Shown here: in pieces, positions 1 to 8,822 of the stretch | Layout of the letters: each line of letters starts with the position of its first letter | How positions within the stretch are numbered: position 1 is the first letter of the stretch | Assembly: GCA_017503865.1 (NCBI GenBank) | Contig: JAFVSI010000044.1 | Location: 36,766-100,765 of the forward strand | Reading direction: 5' to 3' | DNA from: Clostridia bacterium | GTDB taxonomy: Bacteria > Bacillota > Clostridia > Oscillospirales > CAG-272 | DNA length: 64,000 nt | Program-made: the position numbers and the translations under genes | Notes under the pieces: model-generated | What the model saw: only the letters and a program-made list of their open reading frames with translations | Told to the model about the DNA's origin: nothing | Databases searched by the model: none

Positions 1-953
1 GGGGAAGCGTAATATGTGTATTCAGCATTAGCTATAGCAACGTCAGTCTGACACATAAAGTTTATATACTCAAGTGCGAGATCGTAGCTTTCTGCATTTT
101 TAGGAATACACATAGCGTCAATATACGAGTTTGTTCCTTCCTTGGGATAATAGAAAGCAAGCTCGTCGTTATTTTCGTACATCGTTAAGAAGTCACCTGC
201 ATAATATGCTGCAATAGCAGCAGAGCCACTCGACATTTTATTGAATATCTCGTCCATAACGTAACCTTGAACAATGTCCTTTTGCTCCTTAAGGTCGTTT
301 AGAGCTGTTATCCATTCCTCGTCAGTCGCTTCGTTAACGTCATATCCGCGTCTGTAAAGTGCAGTTCCAAACGCATCACGGCTATTGTTGAACTGTAAAA
401 TATCACGCTCATATTTCTTGTCCCACATAAGATTCCAGCTTTGAAGAGCTGCATCGTCTTCACTAACGATTGAAGTATTGTATATAACACCTATCATTCC
501 ATAGAAGTAGGGAACAGAATATATATTGTCGGACTCGCCTTCATAGTAAACGTTCTCACCCTTGAACTTTTCATCGATATACTGATAATTAGGTATTTTT
601 GAAATATCGAGAGGTGAAAGAAGATCTTCAGATATCATTCTTTCGATCATATAGTCGGATGGAATGATAACGTCATAAACAGCCGAGCCGCTGCTGACCT
701 TTGCGTACATACTCTCATTACTCGAAAACGTTGAGTAGTTTACATTAACGTTCATACCTAAAACGTCAGCACAGTATTCCTCAAAGGCGGCGTTGACGTC
801 AAGAGTGCCCTCAGAACCGTCAGAAATGTATTCACCCCAATTGTAAACGTAAAGGGTAGTAACTGTCTCATCACTTTCGCAAGATGCAAGCGGCAAAGAA
901 ATACAAGCGATAAGAAGCAAAATCAAAATGAATGAAAAAACTCTTTTAATCAT
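1..953 (-). CDS. potD: Spermidine/putrescine ABC transporter substrate-binding lipoprotein, 3' end missing
   Basis: Extracellular polyamine-binding lipoprotein that delivers substrate to PotABC. It runs off the left edge, so about 317 codons are visible of a family usually near 350. The start ATG (951-953) overlaps the potC stop as ATGA. The N-terminus is a lipoprotein signal: positive MIKR, a hydrophobic run, then the lipobox LASC with Cys near residue 24. Next come the family hallmark YNWGEYI and a stretch close to VYDVIIPSDYMIERM, typical of PotD. Last gene of the potABCD operon. Family assignment is firm; spermidine versus putrescine preference cannot be read. Confidence 0.93.
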   Translation of the reverse strand, partial: MIKRVFSFILILLLIACISLPLASCESDETVTTLYVYNWGEYISDGSEGTLDVNAAFEEYCADVLGMNVNVNYSTFSSNESMYAKVSSGSAVYDVIIPSDYMIERMISEDLLSPLDISKIPNYQYIDEKFKGENVYYEGESDNIYSVPYFYGMIGVIYNTSIVSEDDAALQSWNLMWDKKYERDILQFNNSRDAFGTALYRRGYDVNEATDEEWITALNDLKEQKDIVQGYVMDEIFNKMSSGSAAIAAYYAGDFLTMYENNDELAFYYPKEGTNSYIDAMCIPKNAESYDLALEYINFMCQTDVAIANAEYTYYAS

Positions 954-1777
954 CTTGATACACCCCCTGTAAGCTTTTTAGTTTGAGGAACTTTTTTCTT
1001 TTTAGATCCCATCAAATTTACAGCGACCAAAAGTAAGAATATAGTAACTATTATCAACGTACAAAGAGCATACATACTGAATTTAACGTTGTGTGCGGTT
1101 TGGTTGTAAATATAAAGTGGAAGCGTCTGAATGTCGGGGTGGCTTACAAAATGGCTAATAACAAAGTCATCAAGCGAAAGTGTAAAGCTCATCATAAGAC
1201 CTGACAAAATTCCGGGTAAAATGCAGGGAACTTCTATTTTAAAGAACGTTTGAACAGGAGTGCAACCGAGGTCAAGAGCCGCCTCAATAAGATTCTTATC
1301 CATCTGCTTGAATTTAGGAAGAACGGAAAGAATAACGTAAGGAAGATTAAATGTCGTATGGGCGATTATCATTGTCCATATACCGAGAGAATTTTTAAAA
1401 CCAAGTATTGATGCAACGCCAACAAAAAGCAACATCATAGAAACACCGGTTACTATATCGGGATTCATCATCGGTATATTTGAGACAGCCTTCATTGTTT
1501 TTTGATAGTATTTGTTTTTGGAATGAGCAATACTAAATGCGGCAAAAGTACCCATTATTGTTGCAAACAATGAAGAAGTTACCGCAATTATAAGCGAATT
1601 CTTAAGAGCTATAAGAGCCTGACCGTCTCTGAACAATTCGGAGTACCAATGAAGAGTAAATCCCGAAAAGGAGCTGAGGTCGCCCGAAGCATTGAAAGAA
1701 AAAAGAATAACTACAAATATCGGTGCGTAAAGAATCGCAAAAATTATGAAAATATAGAAACGAGAAAGAAATTTCAT
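950..1777 (-). CDS. potC: Spermidine/putrescine ABC transporter permease PotC
   Basis: Inner-membrane permease subunit of the polyamine importer, 275 residues, the usual length. It has an N-terminal membrane segment (about residues 8-28), further hydrophobic segments, and the EAA loop that docks the ATPase, seen as EAALDLGCTPVQTFFKIEVP near residues 160-180. The ATG overlaps the potB stop (ATGA at 1777-1774) and a GAGGAG ribosome site lies just upstream, inside the end of potB, so translation is probably coupled. The stop overlaps the potD start in the same way. Confidence 0.95.
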   Translation of the reverse strand: MKFLSRFYIFIIFAILYAPIFVVILFSFNASGDLSSFSGFTLHWYSELFRDGQALIALKNSLIIAVTSSLFATIMGTFAAFSIAHSKNKYYQKTMKAVSNIPMMNPDIVTGVSMMLLFVGVASILGFKNSLGIWTMIIAHTTFNLPYVILSVLPKFKQMDKNLIEAALDLGCTPVQTFFKIEVPCILPGILSGLMMSFTLSLDDFVISHFVSHPDIQTLPLYIYNQTAHNVKFSMYALCTLIIVTIFLLLVAVNLMGSKKKKVPQTKKLTGGVSR

Positions 1778-2601
1778 ACTATTATCTCCTCGTCATTATC
1801 TGAAAATTTATTCATTATCGCAAGTGAAATGAGAATAAGAATCATCATAACGAGCGATATTGCGGCACCTGTATGATAAGTTACGGCATTTTGGAACTGT
1901 CTTTCAATAGTATCGCCTATGAGGTCAAAAGAACCGCCGCCGAGCTTTTGTGAGATATAGAAGGTACTTATTGAAGGCACGAATACCATCGTTACACCGG
2001 ATATAATTCCGGGCATAGTGAGGGGGAGCATAACCTTGATAAGTGTTTGCAAAGGATTGCAACCAAGGTCAGCAGATGCCTCAATATACCTCTTATCGAG
2101 CTTTGTAAGCGAAGTATATATGGGAAGTACCATATATGGCAAAAAGTCGTATATCATACCAAGAATAACAGCACCGTCAGTACCTATAAATGTAAGCTTC
2201 TCAAAGCCAAGCTTTACAAGCAAGGTGCTGACAAGACCGCCGTTATCAAGTAGAGCCATTAAGGAGTAGGTTCTTATAAGCAAGCTTATCCACATTGGAA
2301 GCATAAGAAGCACCATAAGAATACCGCGTACTCTCTCAGAGGTCTTTGACATACAGTACGCCAAAGGATAACCTATGAGCAAGCAGACCGTCGTTGCAAT
2401 AAGAGAAAAAGCAAGCGACATTACAAAGGTTTGCGAATAAGAAGTAAGCGAGAGAATATTCTCAAAGGTAAAGCTTCCGTTTCTATCAGTAAACGCGAAA
2501 TAGAGAACGAACAAGAGCGGAGCAATTATAAACATTGCTGACCAAGCAACGTAAGGAGCTCCTGCGATCCGTTCAAAGAGTGAACGTCTATTCTTCATCA
2601 T
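1774..2601 (-). CDS. potB: Spermidine/putrescine ABC transporter permease PotB
   Basis: Second permease of the polyamine importer, 275 residues with about six hydrophobic segments. The EAA-type loop [20 protein letters not shown] is visible about two thirds along, the contact point for PotA. It begins with two adjacent Met codons; the first (2599-2601) overlaps the potA stop as ATGA. A GAGGAGG ribosome site sits a few bases upstream, so the second Met (2598) is equally possible. Pairs with PotC as a heterodimeric channel. Confidence 0.95.
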   Translation of the reverse strand: MMKNRRSLFERIAGAPYVAWSAMFIIAPLLFVLYFAFTDRNGSFTFENILSLTSYSQTFVMSLAFSLIATTVCLLIGYPLAYCMSKTSERVRGILMVLLMLPMWISLLIRTYSLMALLDNGGLVSTLLVKLGFEKLTFIGTDGAVILGMIYDFLPYMVLPIYTSLTKLDKRYIEASADLGCNPLQTLIKVMLPLTMPGIISGVTMVFVPSISTFYISQKLGGGSFDLIGDTIERQFQNAVTYHTGAAISLVMMILILISLAIMNKFSDNDEEIIV

Positions 2602-3716
2602 TCATCCTCCTCAACAATGTCAGAAAGATGATCCATTTCATCAGAGAAGGTAGAATAATCTCCAAACATATTTGAGTATTCGGACTTTTTCATAATATGT
2701 ATTGCGTCGGGCTCGATAAAGAGTCCTATAGTAGCTTCGGGAGCAACGTAATCGGTTGACTGGATCATCCACTTAAAGCCCTTAATGTCAACAATTATTT
2801 CATAATGAACACCCTTGAATGTTACTGAAGTTACAACACCTGTCAGCATACCGTCCTCGGGCTTAACAACGTCAACGTCCTCAGGACGAACAACAACGTC
2901 AATAGGCTCGTTTTTGTCAAATCCCTTATCAAGACACTTGAAAACTTGTCCGGCAAATTTAACCTTATAGTCCTCAAGCATAACACCGTCTATAATGTTA
3001 GACTCACCAATAAAGTCTGCGACGAAAGCATTTATAGGCTCGTTGTAAATGTCAGTAGGCGTACCGATTTGTTGGATTTTACCGTCAGCCATAACGACAA
3101 CGGTATCCGACATAGAAAGAGCTTCCTCTTGGTCGTGAGTTACGTAAATAAAGGTAATGCCCGTTTTGTGCTGAATATTTTTAAGCTCGTTCTGCATATC
3201 CTTTCGAAGCTTAAGGTCGAGTGCACCGAGAGGCTCGTCAAGAAGAAGAACCTTGGGGTGATTTATAAGTGCACGGGCAATAGCAACTCGCTGCTGCTGA
3301 CCGCCCGAAAGCATTGTCACGTTACGTCTCTCAAAACCGCGAAGATTTACAAGCTCGAGCATTTCTTTAACGCGTCTTCTTATTTCATCTTCCTTAACCT
3401 TTGAAATTCTAAGACCAAACGCAATATTTTCATATACGTTAAGGTGAGGGAATAGTGCATATTTTTGAAAAACTGTATTAACGTTTCTCTTATAAGGAGG
3501 AACGTCAGCTATAGACTGTCCGTCAAAAATAACCTCACCGCTATCCGGCGTCTCAAAACCGCCGATTATACGCAAGGTAGTAGTTTTACCGCATCCCGAA
3601 GGACCGAGAAGGGTAACAAACTCCTTGTCGGTAATAAATAAATCAATATTGGAAAGTACAGGCTCGTCATCAAATGACTTACAAACATTTCTCAATTCGA
3701 TAAGTTTCTTTTTCAT
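2598..3716 (-). CDS. potA: Spermidine/putrescine ABC transporter ATP-binding protein PotA
   Basis: Cytoplasmic ATPase that powers polyamine import, 372 residues from the chosen ATG. Walker [10 protein letters not shown] lies at residues 38-46, the ABC signature LSGGQQQRV from 136, Walker B VLLLDEP from 156, followed by a C-terminal TOBE region. I start at 3716, not at the in-frame ATG at 3755, because the protein then begins [10 protein letters not shown] as in relatives and AAGGGG lies about 12 bases upstream. First gene of the operon, with a clear sigma-A promoter at 3785-3813. Downstream genes follow by 4-base overlaps. Confidence 0.96.
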   Translation of the reverse strand: MKKKLIELRNVCKSFDDEPVLSNIDLFITDKEFVTLLGPSGCGKTTTLRIIGGFETPDSGEVIFDGQSIADVPPYKRNVNTVFQKYALFPHLNVYENIAFGLRISKVKEDEIRRRVKEMLELVNLRGFERRNVTMLSGGQQQRVAIARALINHPKVLLLDEPLGALDLKLRKDMQNELKNIQHKTGITFIYVTHDQEEALSMSDTVVVMADGKIQQIGTPTDIYNEPINAFVADFIGESNIIDGVMLEDYKVKFAGQVFKCLDKGFDKNEPIDVVVRPEDVDVVKPEDGMLTGVVTSVTFKGVHYEIIVDIKGFKWMIQSTDYVAPEATIGLFIEPDAIHIMKKSEYSNMFGDYSTFSDEMDHLSDIVEEDE

Positions 3717-3784
3717 TTGGCATAAATACCCCTTAAAACAATAATATTTAAGCAAATTTTAAGTCAAATTAAAATTATGTGATT

Positions 3785-3813
3785 ATTGTAGCAGATAATA
3801 AAGCAAATTGCAA
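3785..3813 (-). promoter_or_regulatory. Sigma-A promoter of potABCD
   Basis: Read on the minus strand: -35 TTGCAA (3808-3813), 17-base spacer, -10 TACAAT (3785-3790). It lies about 70 bases upstream of the potA ATG and leaves a short AT-rich leader with no hairpin that I can see. Confidence 0.75.
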
Positions 3814-3955
3814 TATATATTACAAAATTTTTAAGAAAATCCTGAAAAAATCAAATTATTTGGGTTTATTTTAAGAAAAATGGGATTATTTAGCAAAAAA
3901 CTGTTAAAATCTCCGTTATTCTCTCGATTACTCTTTTTTTCTTCAATTTTATCGT

Positions 3956-4543
3956 TTAGAAATTTTCATCAACAAAAATATTACAAAAAAGTGCCGCAGA
4001 AAAAACAAATAGTCCTAATGAGGATGTATAAATCAAAAGAAAATACACCGAAATTATCCATAATGTAAGAACAAAAAAGAATGATACAAGTTTAACAGTA
4101 TTCAAAGTATGTTTAGGTGACAAAAACAATGATAAAATACTTTCAAGTATTCTACCGCCGTCAAAGCTTTTAATAGGCATGAGATTTAGAGTCCCAAGTA
4201 ATATCGATGCTGTTGCAAAATAAAGCAATTTGTTTGAGAGATTATTATGGTATAGAACTAATATCAAACCAAAACTAATGAAATTAAATAACGGACCAAA
4301 AAGACAGAGCATTATCTCTTGAAAATAAGAAGTTAAAGAATGTGATGTTTTCAATCTTGCACCAAGAATTCCAACACTTAATTCAGTGATTTTGATTTTA
4401 AATATAAAAGCAGCAAAAACGTGTCCAACCTCATGTATAGTAACCGCTAAAATAGTTAAGGACGTATATTTGTTTTTAATAAACAAACTTACAAAAAATA
4501 TAAAAACTGAAAAGAAATCGAATTTAATTTTAATGTTTTTCAT
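3956..4543 (-). CDS. M50 (site-2 type) intramembrane zinc protease, SpoIVFB-like
   Basis: Polytopic membrane metalloprotease, 195 residues. The zinc motif HEVGH is at residues 37-41 inside a hydrophobic segment, and the third ligand motif NLMPIKSFDGG is at 120-130 (Asp128), the NxxPxxxxDG signature of M50 proteases. Size and layout resemble SpoIVFB, which cleaves pro-sigma-K in the mother cell; that role is inferred. No CBS domain is present. No ribosome binding site precedes the ATG, and no shorter Met start exists before the active site. A CATATATT box at 4570-4577 (minus strand) would suit a sporulation sigma factor. Confidence 0.85.
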   Translation of the reverse strand: MKNIKIKFDFFSVFIFFVSLFIKNKYTSLTILAVTIHEVGHVFAAFIFKIKITELSVGILGARLKTSHSLTSYFQEIMLCLFGPLFNFISFGLILVLYHNNLSNKLLYFATASILLGTLNLMPIKSFDGGRILESILSLFLSPKHTLNTVKLVSFFFVLTLWIISVYFLLIYTSSLGLFVFSAALFCNIFVDENF

Positions 4544-4636
4544 ATCATACCACAGTGTATTTATTATTCAATATATGATTGAAAAATTAGGATTTTTAAA
4601 TTAAATAAATATTTTAAACTTTTTTTGAAAAACCTC

Positions 4637-4664
4637 TTGACATTTTTCAAAAAAGTAGTATAAT
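4637..4664 (+). promoter_or_regulatory. Promoter of tRNA-Leu(GAG)
   Basis: -35 TTGACA (4637-4642), 16-base spacer, -10 TATAAT (4659-4664): both hexamers are perfect sigma-A consensus. The tRNA starts 25 bases after the -10. Confidence 0.88.
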
Positions 4665-4689
4665 ATCAATGTTGTCACGAAAGGCAACA

Positions 4690-4774
4690 TGCGAGAGTGG
4701 CGGAACTGGCAGACGCGCACGTTTGAGGGGCGTGTGGTTACACCGTACGGGTTCAAGTCCCGTTTCTCGCACCA
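4690..4774 (+). tRNA. tRNA-Leu (anticodon GAG)
   Basis: Class II tRNA of 85 nt with encoded CCA. The acceptor strand GCGAGAG pairs with the 3' TTCTCGC (one G-T pair). The anticodon arm is CACGT-TTGAGGG-GCGTG, giving GAG. A long variable arm follows, then the T arm with loop TTCAAGT. A terminator hairpin begins directly after CCA. Confidence 0.96.
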
Positions 4775-4775
4775 A

Positions 4776-4808
4776 AACAGAGGAGAGCTTTGCTCTCCTT
4801 TGTTTTTT
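4776..4808 (+). terminator. Rho-independent terminator after tRNA-Leu
   Basis: Stem AGGAGAGC / GCTCTCCT with a TTT loop (4781-4799), followed by TTGTTTTTT. Confidence 0.85.
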
Positions 4809-4810
4809 AA

Positions 4811-4871
4811 TCTGATCAGGCACTCGCCGCCTTACAATGTAACAGTGGTTAGTTTACACCCACGGGACAGT
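4811..4871 (+). ncRNA. Compact NiCo (czcD)-like metal riboswitch aptamer
   Basis: The leader of the CDF exporter holds, in order, CTGA-TCAGGCA (4812-4822), GCCG (4826-4829), AACAG (4841-4845) and GGGACAGT (4864-4871). These resemble the conserved strings of the NiCo riboswitch as I recall them from Clostridiales czcD leaders. Four short helices can be drawn: CTG/CAG (P1), GGC/GCC around ACTC (P2), TTAC/GTAA around AAT (P3) and GTGG/CCAC (P4). P2 and P3 are much shorter than usual, about 60 nt in total against roughly 90. The overlapping terminator competes for P1 and P4. NiCo RNAs activate metal exporters when Ni2+ or Co2+ binds, which fits the gene. Not confirmed by a covariance model. Confidence 0.55.
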
Positions 4872-4909
4872 ACATGAATTTACTGTCAGTGGGTGCTTTT
4901 TATTTTTTT
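4857..4909 (+). terminator. Regulated intrinsic terminator (riboswitch expression platform)
   Basis: Arms CACCCAC (4857-4863) plus GACAGTA (4866-4872) pair with TACTGTC (4881-4887) plus GTGGGTG (4889-4895), followed by CTTTTTATTTTTTT. The 5' arm reuses the 3' strands of aptamer helices P4 and P1, so terminator and folded aptamer exclude each other. An in-frame ATG at 4874 lies in its loop and is unlikely to be a start. Confidence 0.75.
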
Positions 4910-4924
4910 AATCGAGGTGTTATC

Positions 4925-5821
4925 TTGAAATCTTTAAAATTTCATTTTCAATCAGCGGGCAAAAAAATTACTTATATTAACGTTATATTAAATTTATTAT
5001 TGGCTATATTTAAGTTTTTTGTAGGCGTTATTGCACACTCATCGGCACTCATCAGCGACTCTGTCAATTCTATATCCGATGTTTTAGGAGCAGGAATCGT
5101 AATTATCGGCCTTCATTTGTCAAGTAAGAAGGCGGATAAAGACCATCCCTACGGTCACGAAAGATTTGAGTGCGTTGCAGCAATAATATTAGCAGTCTTC
5201 ATTCTTGTAACAGGACTTTTTATGGGATATATAGCCATAGGAAAAATATCTTCCGGAGAATCAAGCGAACAAACAATCCCCGGTGCTCTTGCCATTGTTA
5301 TAGCTATTGTGTCTATGGCAGTTAAAGAGGGAATGTATTGGTACACAAGACACTATGCTAAACTACTTGATTCAAGCTCACTTATGGGAATTGCTTGGGA
5401 TAATCGTAGTGACGTATTCGCAACACTTTGCGTTTTAATTGGAATTGTTGGAAGCAGATTAGGAGTTCCTATACTCGACAGTATAGCAAGTCTTATCGTC
5501 AGTATATTTATAATAAAAGCTTCAATAAATATTTTCATTGATGCTATTGGGAAAATGGTTGACACTGCCTGTCCCGAGGATATACAAACACAAATTAAAG
5601 AACTGGCTGAAAAGCAAGAGGGCATATGTGGAATCGACCTAATACAAACAAGAGTGTTTGGAAATCGAATATACGTTGATATTGAAATCTCTGTGCTGTC
5701 TACGATAAGCGTTGTCGAAGGACACGAAATTGCTGAAAAATTACACGATACGATCGAAGAAACAATAGACAATGTCAAACATATTATGGTTCACATAAAT
5801 CCTTACAAAAACGAAGGATAA
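4925..5821 (+). CDS. Cation diffusion facilitator (CDF) metal efflux transporter
   Basis: Membrane antiporter expected to export divalent metal ions, 298 residues. An N-terminal membrane domain (about six segments) carries the CDF signature SDSVNSISD near residues 44-52 and HPYGHERFE near 74-82; a cytoplasmic ferredoxin-like dimerisation domain follows (CPEDIQTQIKELAE onward). I choose the TTG at 4925, with GAGGTG five bases upstream; the in-frame ATG at 4874 lies inside the terminator hairpin. The NiCo-like leader suggests Ni/Co export. No promoter of its own is visible after the tRNA terminator. Confidence 0.88.
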   Translation: MKSLKFHFQSAGKKITYINVILNLLLAIFKFFVGVIAHSSALISDSVNSISDVLGAGIVIIGLHLSSKKADKDHPYGHERFECVAAIILAVFILVTGLFMGYIAIGKISSGESSEQTIPGALAIVIAIVSMAVKEGMYWYTRHYAKLLDSSSLMGIAWDNRSDVFATLCVLIGIVGSRLGVPILDSIASLIVSIFIIKASINIFIDAIGKMVDTACPEDIQTQIKELAEKQEGICGIDLIQTRVFGNRIYVDIEISVLSTISVVEGHEIAEKLHDTIEETIDNVKHIMVHINPYKNEG

Positions 5822-5857
5822 ACATTACTTTTTCATTGTTTTTAGTCGTAAAATCAC

Positions 5858-5911
5858 TTGACTGAGTTTTTGTTAAATGGTATAATCATTTTATATAAAT
5901 AAGTAAAGGAG
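5858..5911 (+). promoter_or_regulatory. Promoter and ribosome site of the GH-A hydrolase gene
   Basis: -35 TTGACT (5858-5863), 17-base spacer, -10 TATAAT (5881-5886). AAAGGAG at 5905-5911 sits seven bases before the ATG. Confidence 0.85.
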
Positions 5912-5918
5912 AATCAAA

Positions 5919-7883
5919 ATGTCAAAATTCATACCTTTTCCTATGTTTTGCGATGATATGCCAATCGACATTTCTTACATTTTTGAGAACGAAGCTCCTG
6001 CAGGAAAGCACGGTTTTCTCAAGCCTGACGGAGACGTGTTCAGATTTGAAGATGGTACCGAGGGAAGATTTTGGGGTGTCAACGTAAACGGTGGAGCTAA
6101 TTTTCCTTCACACAGCTACGCTGAACAGTTTGCTTCACGTCTTGCGATGACAGGTTGCAACATTGTCCGCTTCCATCAACTTGATGCTGAATGGGACATT
6201 CCAAACATTTTTAGATTCAAGCGGGGAAAAAGAGTTTCTGACACTCAACACTTCGACCCCGAGAGCATGGATAGACTTGACTATCTAATATATTCACTTA
6301 AAGAAAAGGGAATATACGTCTACCTTGATATGCTCACTTACAGACGTTTTAAAGATGAAGACGGAGTAGAGAACTCGCATCAGCTTGTCGACGCTTCAAG
6401 ACAGCCCTACGCACTCTACGATAGACGCATGATAGACCTTCAAAAGGATTTTATGACTCAAATCTGGAATCACTATAATCCTTATACAAAGCTCAAATAT
6501 AAAGATGATCCTGTTATCGTTCTCACTGAGATAATAAACGAGTGCGACCTTGACAGAGAACGTCAGTTCGGCGTTGAGCCTTACACATCCGACTTCAGAT
6601 CAAGAATGAGAAGATGGCTTGATGAAAAGGGAATTGAATTCGACATTGAAAACGCAGATCTAAAAACCGAGCGCGGAACGATAATAAATCAATTTAAATC
6701 CGAGCTTCAAACGGCTTATTATCTTGAAATGCTTGAGCATATGCGTTCAATTGGTGTCAAGATACCGATTGCGGGAACCAATTACGATCTTGTCGATCAA
6801 ATGATTAAAACTCAGCTTGTAACTGATTTTACTGACGGTCATACGTATCTTTGCGATTGGAAGTGGAATGACGGTCTCGCCTCTCGTAAATCCTTGACAC
6901 AGATTGAGGACCCCGTTACGTCACTACTTACTAAATTCAGGTTTAAGAATATGCCCTTCTTCGTCTCGGAGTGGGATATGCCTTGGCCAAATCCTAACCG
7001 TGCGGAATGCCCCTTGCTTTTCGCGGCTATAGGTTCTTACCAAAAATGGGCTGGATTTGCTATACACACTTACTCATACTCAACAAGACTTGAGGATATG
7101 AAGATGGTCGGCAAGGAATTGTATTCTCCGTACGTGAACGGTGTTGCATACCGTGTCGGTATGTTTGCAACCTGGAACGATCCCGCTAAGTATGGTCTTT
7201 TTTATCACGCAGCACTTATGACCAGACGAGGCGATGTTACGCCAAGTAACGATGAAATTACATTAAAGCTTTCAGAAAAAGGAACGTTTAAATATGACGG
7301 ACTTGCAGCCGCACCTGAGAAGTGCAGAGTGTTCGTCTCCTTTGATGAGGGTGAACCCGCTGAAATCAAACCGTATGACGCATCTAAGTGTGAAATTGCA
7401 TCGGTCGACGGACAGCTTTTCCGCAGCTGGAAAGATAATTACGGTTATATCAATACCGAAAACACAAAAGCTGTTTACGGTCTTCTCGCTAAAAACGGAA
7501 AAATTGAACTCGACGGACTTTCGGTCGAGAGCACGAATGAGCACGGTGTTATTGCTTTCAGTACTCTTACCGACAAACCGCTTAGCGAATCAGACAATAT
7601 TCTGCTTACTGCTACCGGTGATGCTATAAACACAGGACTCGAATACGAATTTGTAGATGACAACGATATGAAGATCAATAATTTGGGTGAGCCACCTGTT
7701 CTTGCTGAAGTAATTGAAGCAGACATATCCCTCAGAAACTGCTATGCAGGTGCTCGAGTTATGGCTGTTGATCCACAAGGATTCTTTATCGGTCGCGTGC
7801 CTTCAAGGTACGAGGACGGCTGTCTCAAATTCCATATCGGAGATCAATACGAAAGCATTTACTATTTGATAATCAAAGATTAA
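5919..7883 (+). CDS. Clan GH-A (GH5-like) glycoside hydrolase, cytoplasmic
   Basis: A 654-residue (beta/alpha)8-barrel glycosidase with extra C-terminal beta-rich domains (about 430-654). The probable acid/base Glu is E208 in VLTEIINE (201-208) and the nucleophile E351 in FFVSEW (347-352), the usual strand-4 and strand-7 positions of clan GH-A. Substrate-pocket features such as FWGVN (51-55) and NIVRFHQLD (81-89) fit the cellulase-like superfamily. There is no signal peptide, so it should act on imported oligosaccharides. Neighbours are an AraC regulator and an isomerase-like gene. The exact GH family and sugar cannot be told by eye. Confidence 0.8.
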   Translation: MSKFIPFPMFCDDMPIDISYIFENEAPAGKHGFLKPDGDVFRFEDGTEGRFWGVNVNGGANFPSHSYAEQFASRLAMTGCNIVRFHQLDAEWDIPNIFRFKRGKRVSDTQHFDPESMDRLDYLIYSLKEKGIYVYLDMLTYRRFKDEDGVENSHQLVDASRQPYALYDRRMIDLQKDFMTQIWNHYNPYTKLKYKDDPVIVLTEIINECDLDRERQFGVEPYTSDFRSRMRRWLDEKGIEFDIENADLKTERGTIINQFKSELQTAYYLEMLEHMRSIGVKIPIAGTNYDLVDQMIKTQLVTDFTDGHTYLCDWKWNDGLASRKSLTQIEDPVTSLLTKFRFKNMPFFVSEWDMPWPNPNRAECPLLFAAIGSYQKWAGFAIHTYSYSTRLEDMKMVGKELYSPYVNGVAYRVGMFATWNDPAKYGLFYHAALMTRRGDVTPSNDEITLKLSEKGTFKYDGLAAAPEKCRVFVSFDEGEPAEIKPYDASKCEIASVDGQLFRSWKDNYGYINTENTKAVYGLLAKNGKIELDGLSVESTNEHGVIAFSTLTDKPLSESDNILLTATGDAINTGLEYEFVDDNDMKINNLGEPPVLAEVIEADISLRNCYAGARVMAVDPQGFFIGRVPSRYEDGCLKFHIGDQYESIYYLIIKD

Positions 7884-7910
7884 AAAAGTGTGGCGACACA
7901 GTCGCCACAC
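7882..7910 (-). terminator. Terminator of the AraC regulator gene
   Basis: Stem GTGTGGCGA / TCGCCACAC (7888-7910) followed on the minus strand by TTTTTT. On the plus strand no T tract follows, so it mainly serves the minus-strand gene. Confidence 0.8.
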
Positions 7911-7925
7911 CTACAAACATTAACT

Positions 7926-8723
7926 TTATATTAAATTCAGTTTTGTTTTTCTATACTCACTCGGAGTCACACCGTAACGTTCAAGAAACACCCTGTTAAA
8001 CGTACTTTGGTTTTTATATCCTACCTCGAGAGCTATATATGTAATAGGATGCTCGGTGGACCTTAAAAGCTTTATTGCCTCAAACATTCTAAGAGTATTG
8101 ATATACTCTCTGAAGTTTTGTCCTAACCGCGAGCTAATTACATTTGAACAGTATTTTTGAGAAATTCCTACTGTCTTTGCAAGAGACTCAACACTAATGT
8201 CATTCTTAAAATTTTCACTGCAATATTTAAGAATGCGTGCCAGAACGTCTCCGTTTTCATTCTTGTTTTCAATAAAATTCAAGCTTCTCAATGCTTCGCC
8301 AACAAGAACGTTAATATAACCCTTAGTGATTTTATCACCAAGCTCAGTATGGCTTTTTCTTGCTTCGTGAGCTTTTTTGAGAACGTCATTAAGCTTTTTG
8401 ACAGATTCGCCTGCAATAAAAGGATATTTAGGCTTGCATCCCCTGATTTCCTTGGTGAAATCGGGGCAAAGATTAGGATCAAACATAACCATACAGTATT
8501 CTGCATCAATGAATTTATATCTGTGAGGAATATATGGAAACACAATTACCATATTCCCCGCGTGTAAAGTTTTCTCATAATTGTCAACAGAGCAAATTGC
8601 AGAACCGCTTTCAATATATATAAATTCAATTTGTGGGTGTATAAGAAGAGGGTATTCAACCGTGTGTCGCCCCGACGGTGAAATTGCTATTGTGTCAGTA
8701 CGGTATTCAAATGATGCTATCAT
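7926..8723 (-). CDS. AraC family transcriptional regulator (sugar module 1)
   Basis: DNA-binding regulator of 265 residues. The N-terminal half is a cupin-like sensor (HAGNMVIVFPYIPHRYKF), the C-terminal third the double helix-turn-helix (SVESLAKTVGISQKYCSNVI and ITYIALEVGYKNQSTFNRVF), ending GVTPSEYRKTK. I start at 8723, where CGGAGAG lies seven bases upstream; the in-frame ATG at 8771 lies upstream of the -10 box (8757-8762) and would not be transcribed. Divergent from the isomerase-like gene and convergent with the hydrolase gene; probably controls one or both. The sugar effector is unknown. Confidence 0.88.
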   Translation of the reverse strand: MIASFEYRTDTIAISPSGRHTVEYPLLIHPQIEFIYIESGSAICSVDNYEKTLHAGNMVIVFPYIPHRYKFIDAEYCMVMFDPNLCPDFTKEIRGCKPKYPFIAGESVKKLNDVLKKAHEARKSHTELGDKITKGYINVLVGEALRSLNFIENKNENGDVLARILKYCSENFKNDISVESLAKTVGISQKYCSNVISSRLGQNFREYINTLRMFEAIKLLRSTEHPITYIALEVGYKNQSTFNRVFLERYGVTPSEYRKTKLNLI

Positions 8724-8756
8724 AATTACTCTCCGTTTTAAATTCAATACATCTAT

Positions 8757-8785
8757 ATAATAACACAACAAAAATTTTATGTCAA
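8757..8785 (-). promoter_or_regulatory. Promoter of the AraC regulator gene
   Basis: Minus strand: -35 TTGACA (8780-8785), 17-base spacer, -10 TATTAT (8757-8762). The opposite gene at 8823 shows no good -35 in the same interval, as expected for an activator-dependent target. Confidence 0.8.
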
Positions 8786-8822
8786 CTAAGATAAAATAAC
8801 TAAAATTTAAAGGAGTATTAAG

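Noticed and set aside
4874-4924. ATG at 4874 as the start of the CDF exporter
   Set aside because: It lies in the loop of the leader terminator; TTG at 4925 has a good ribosome site.
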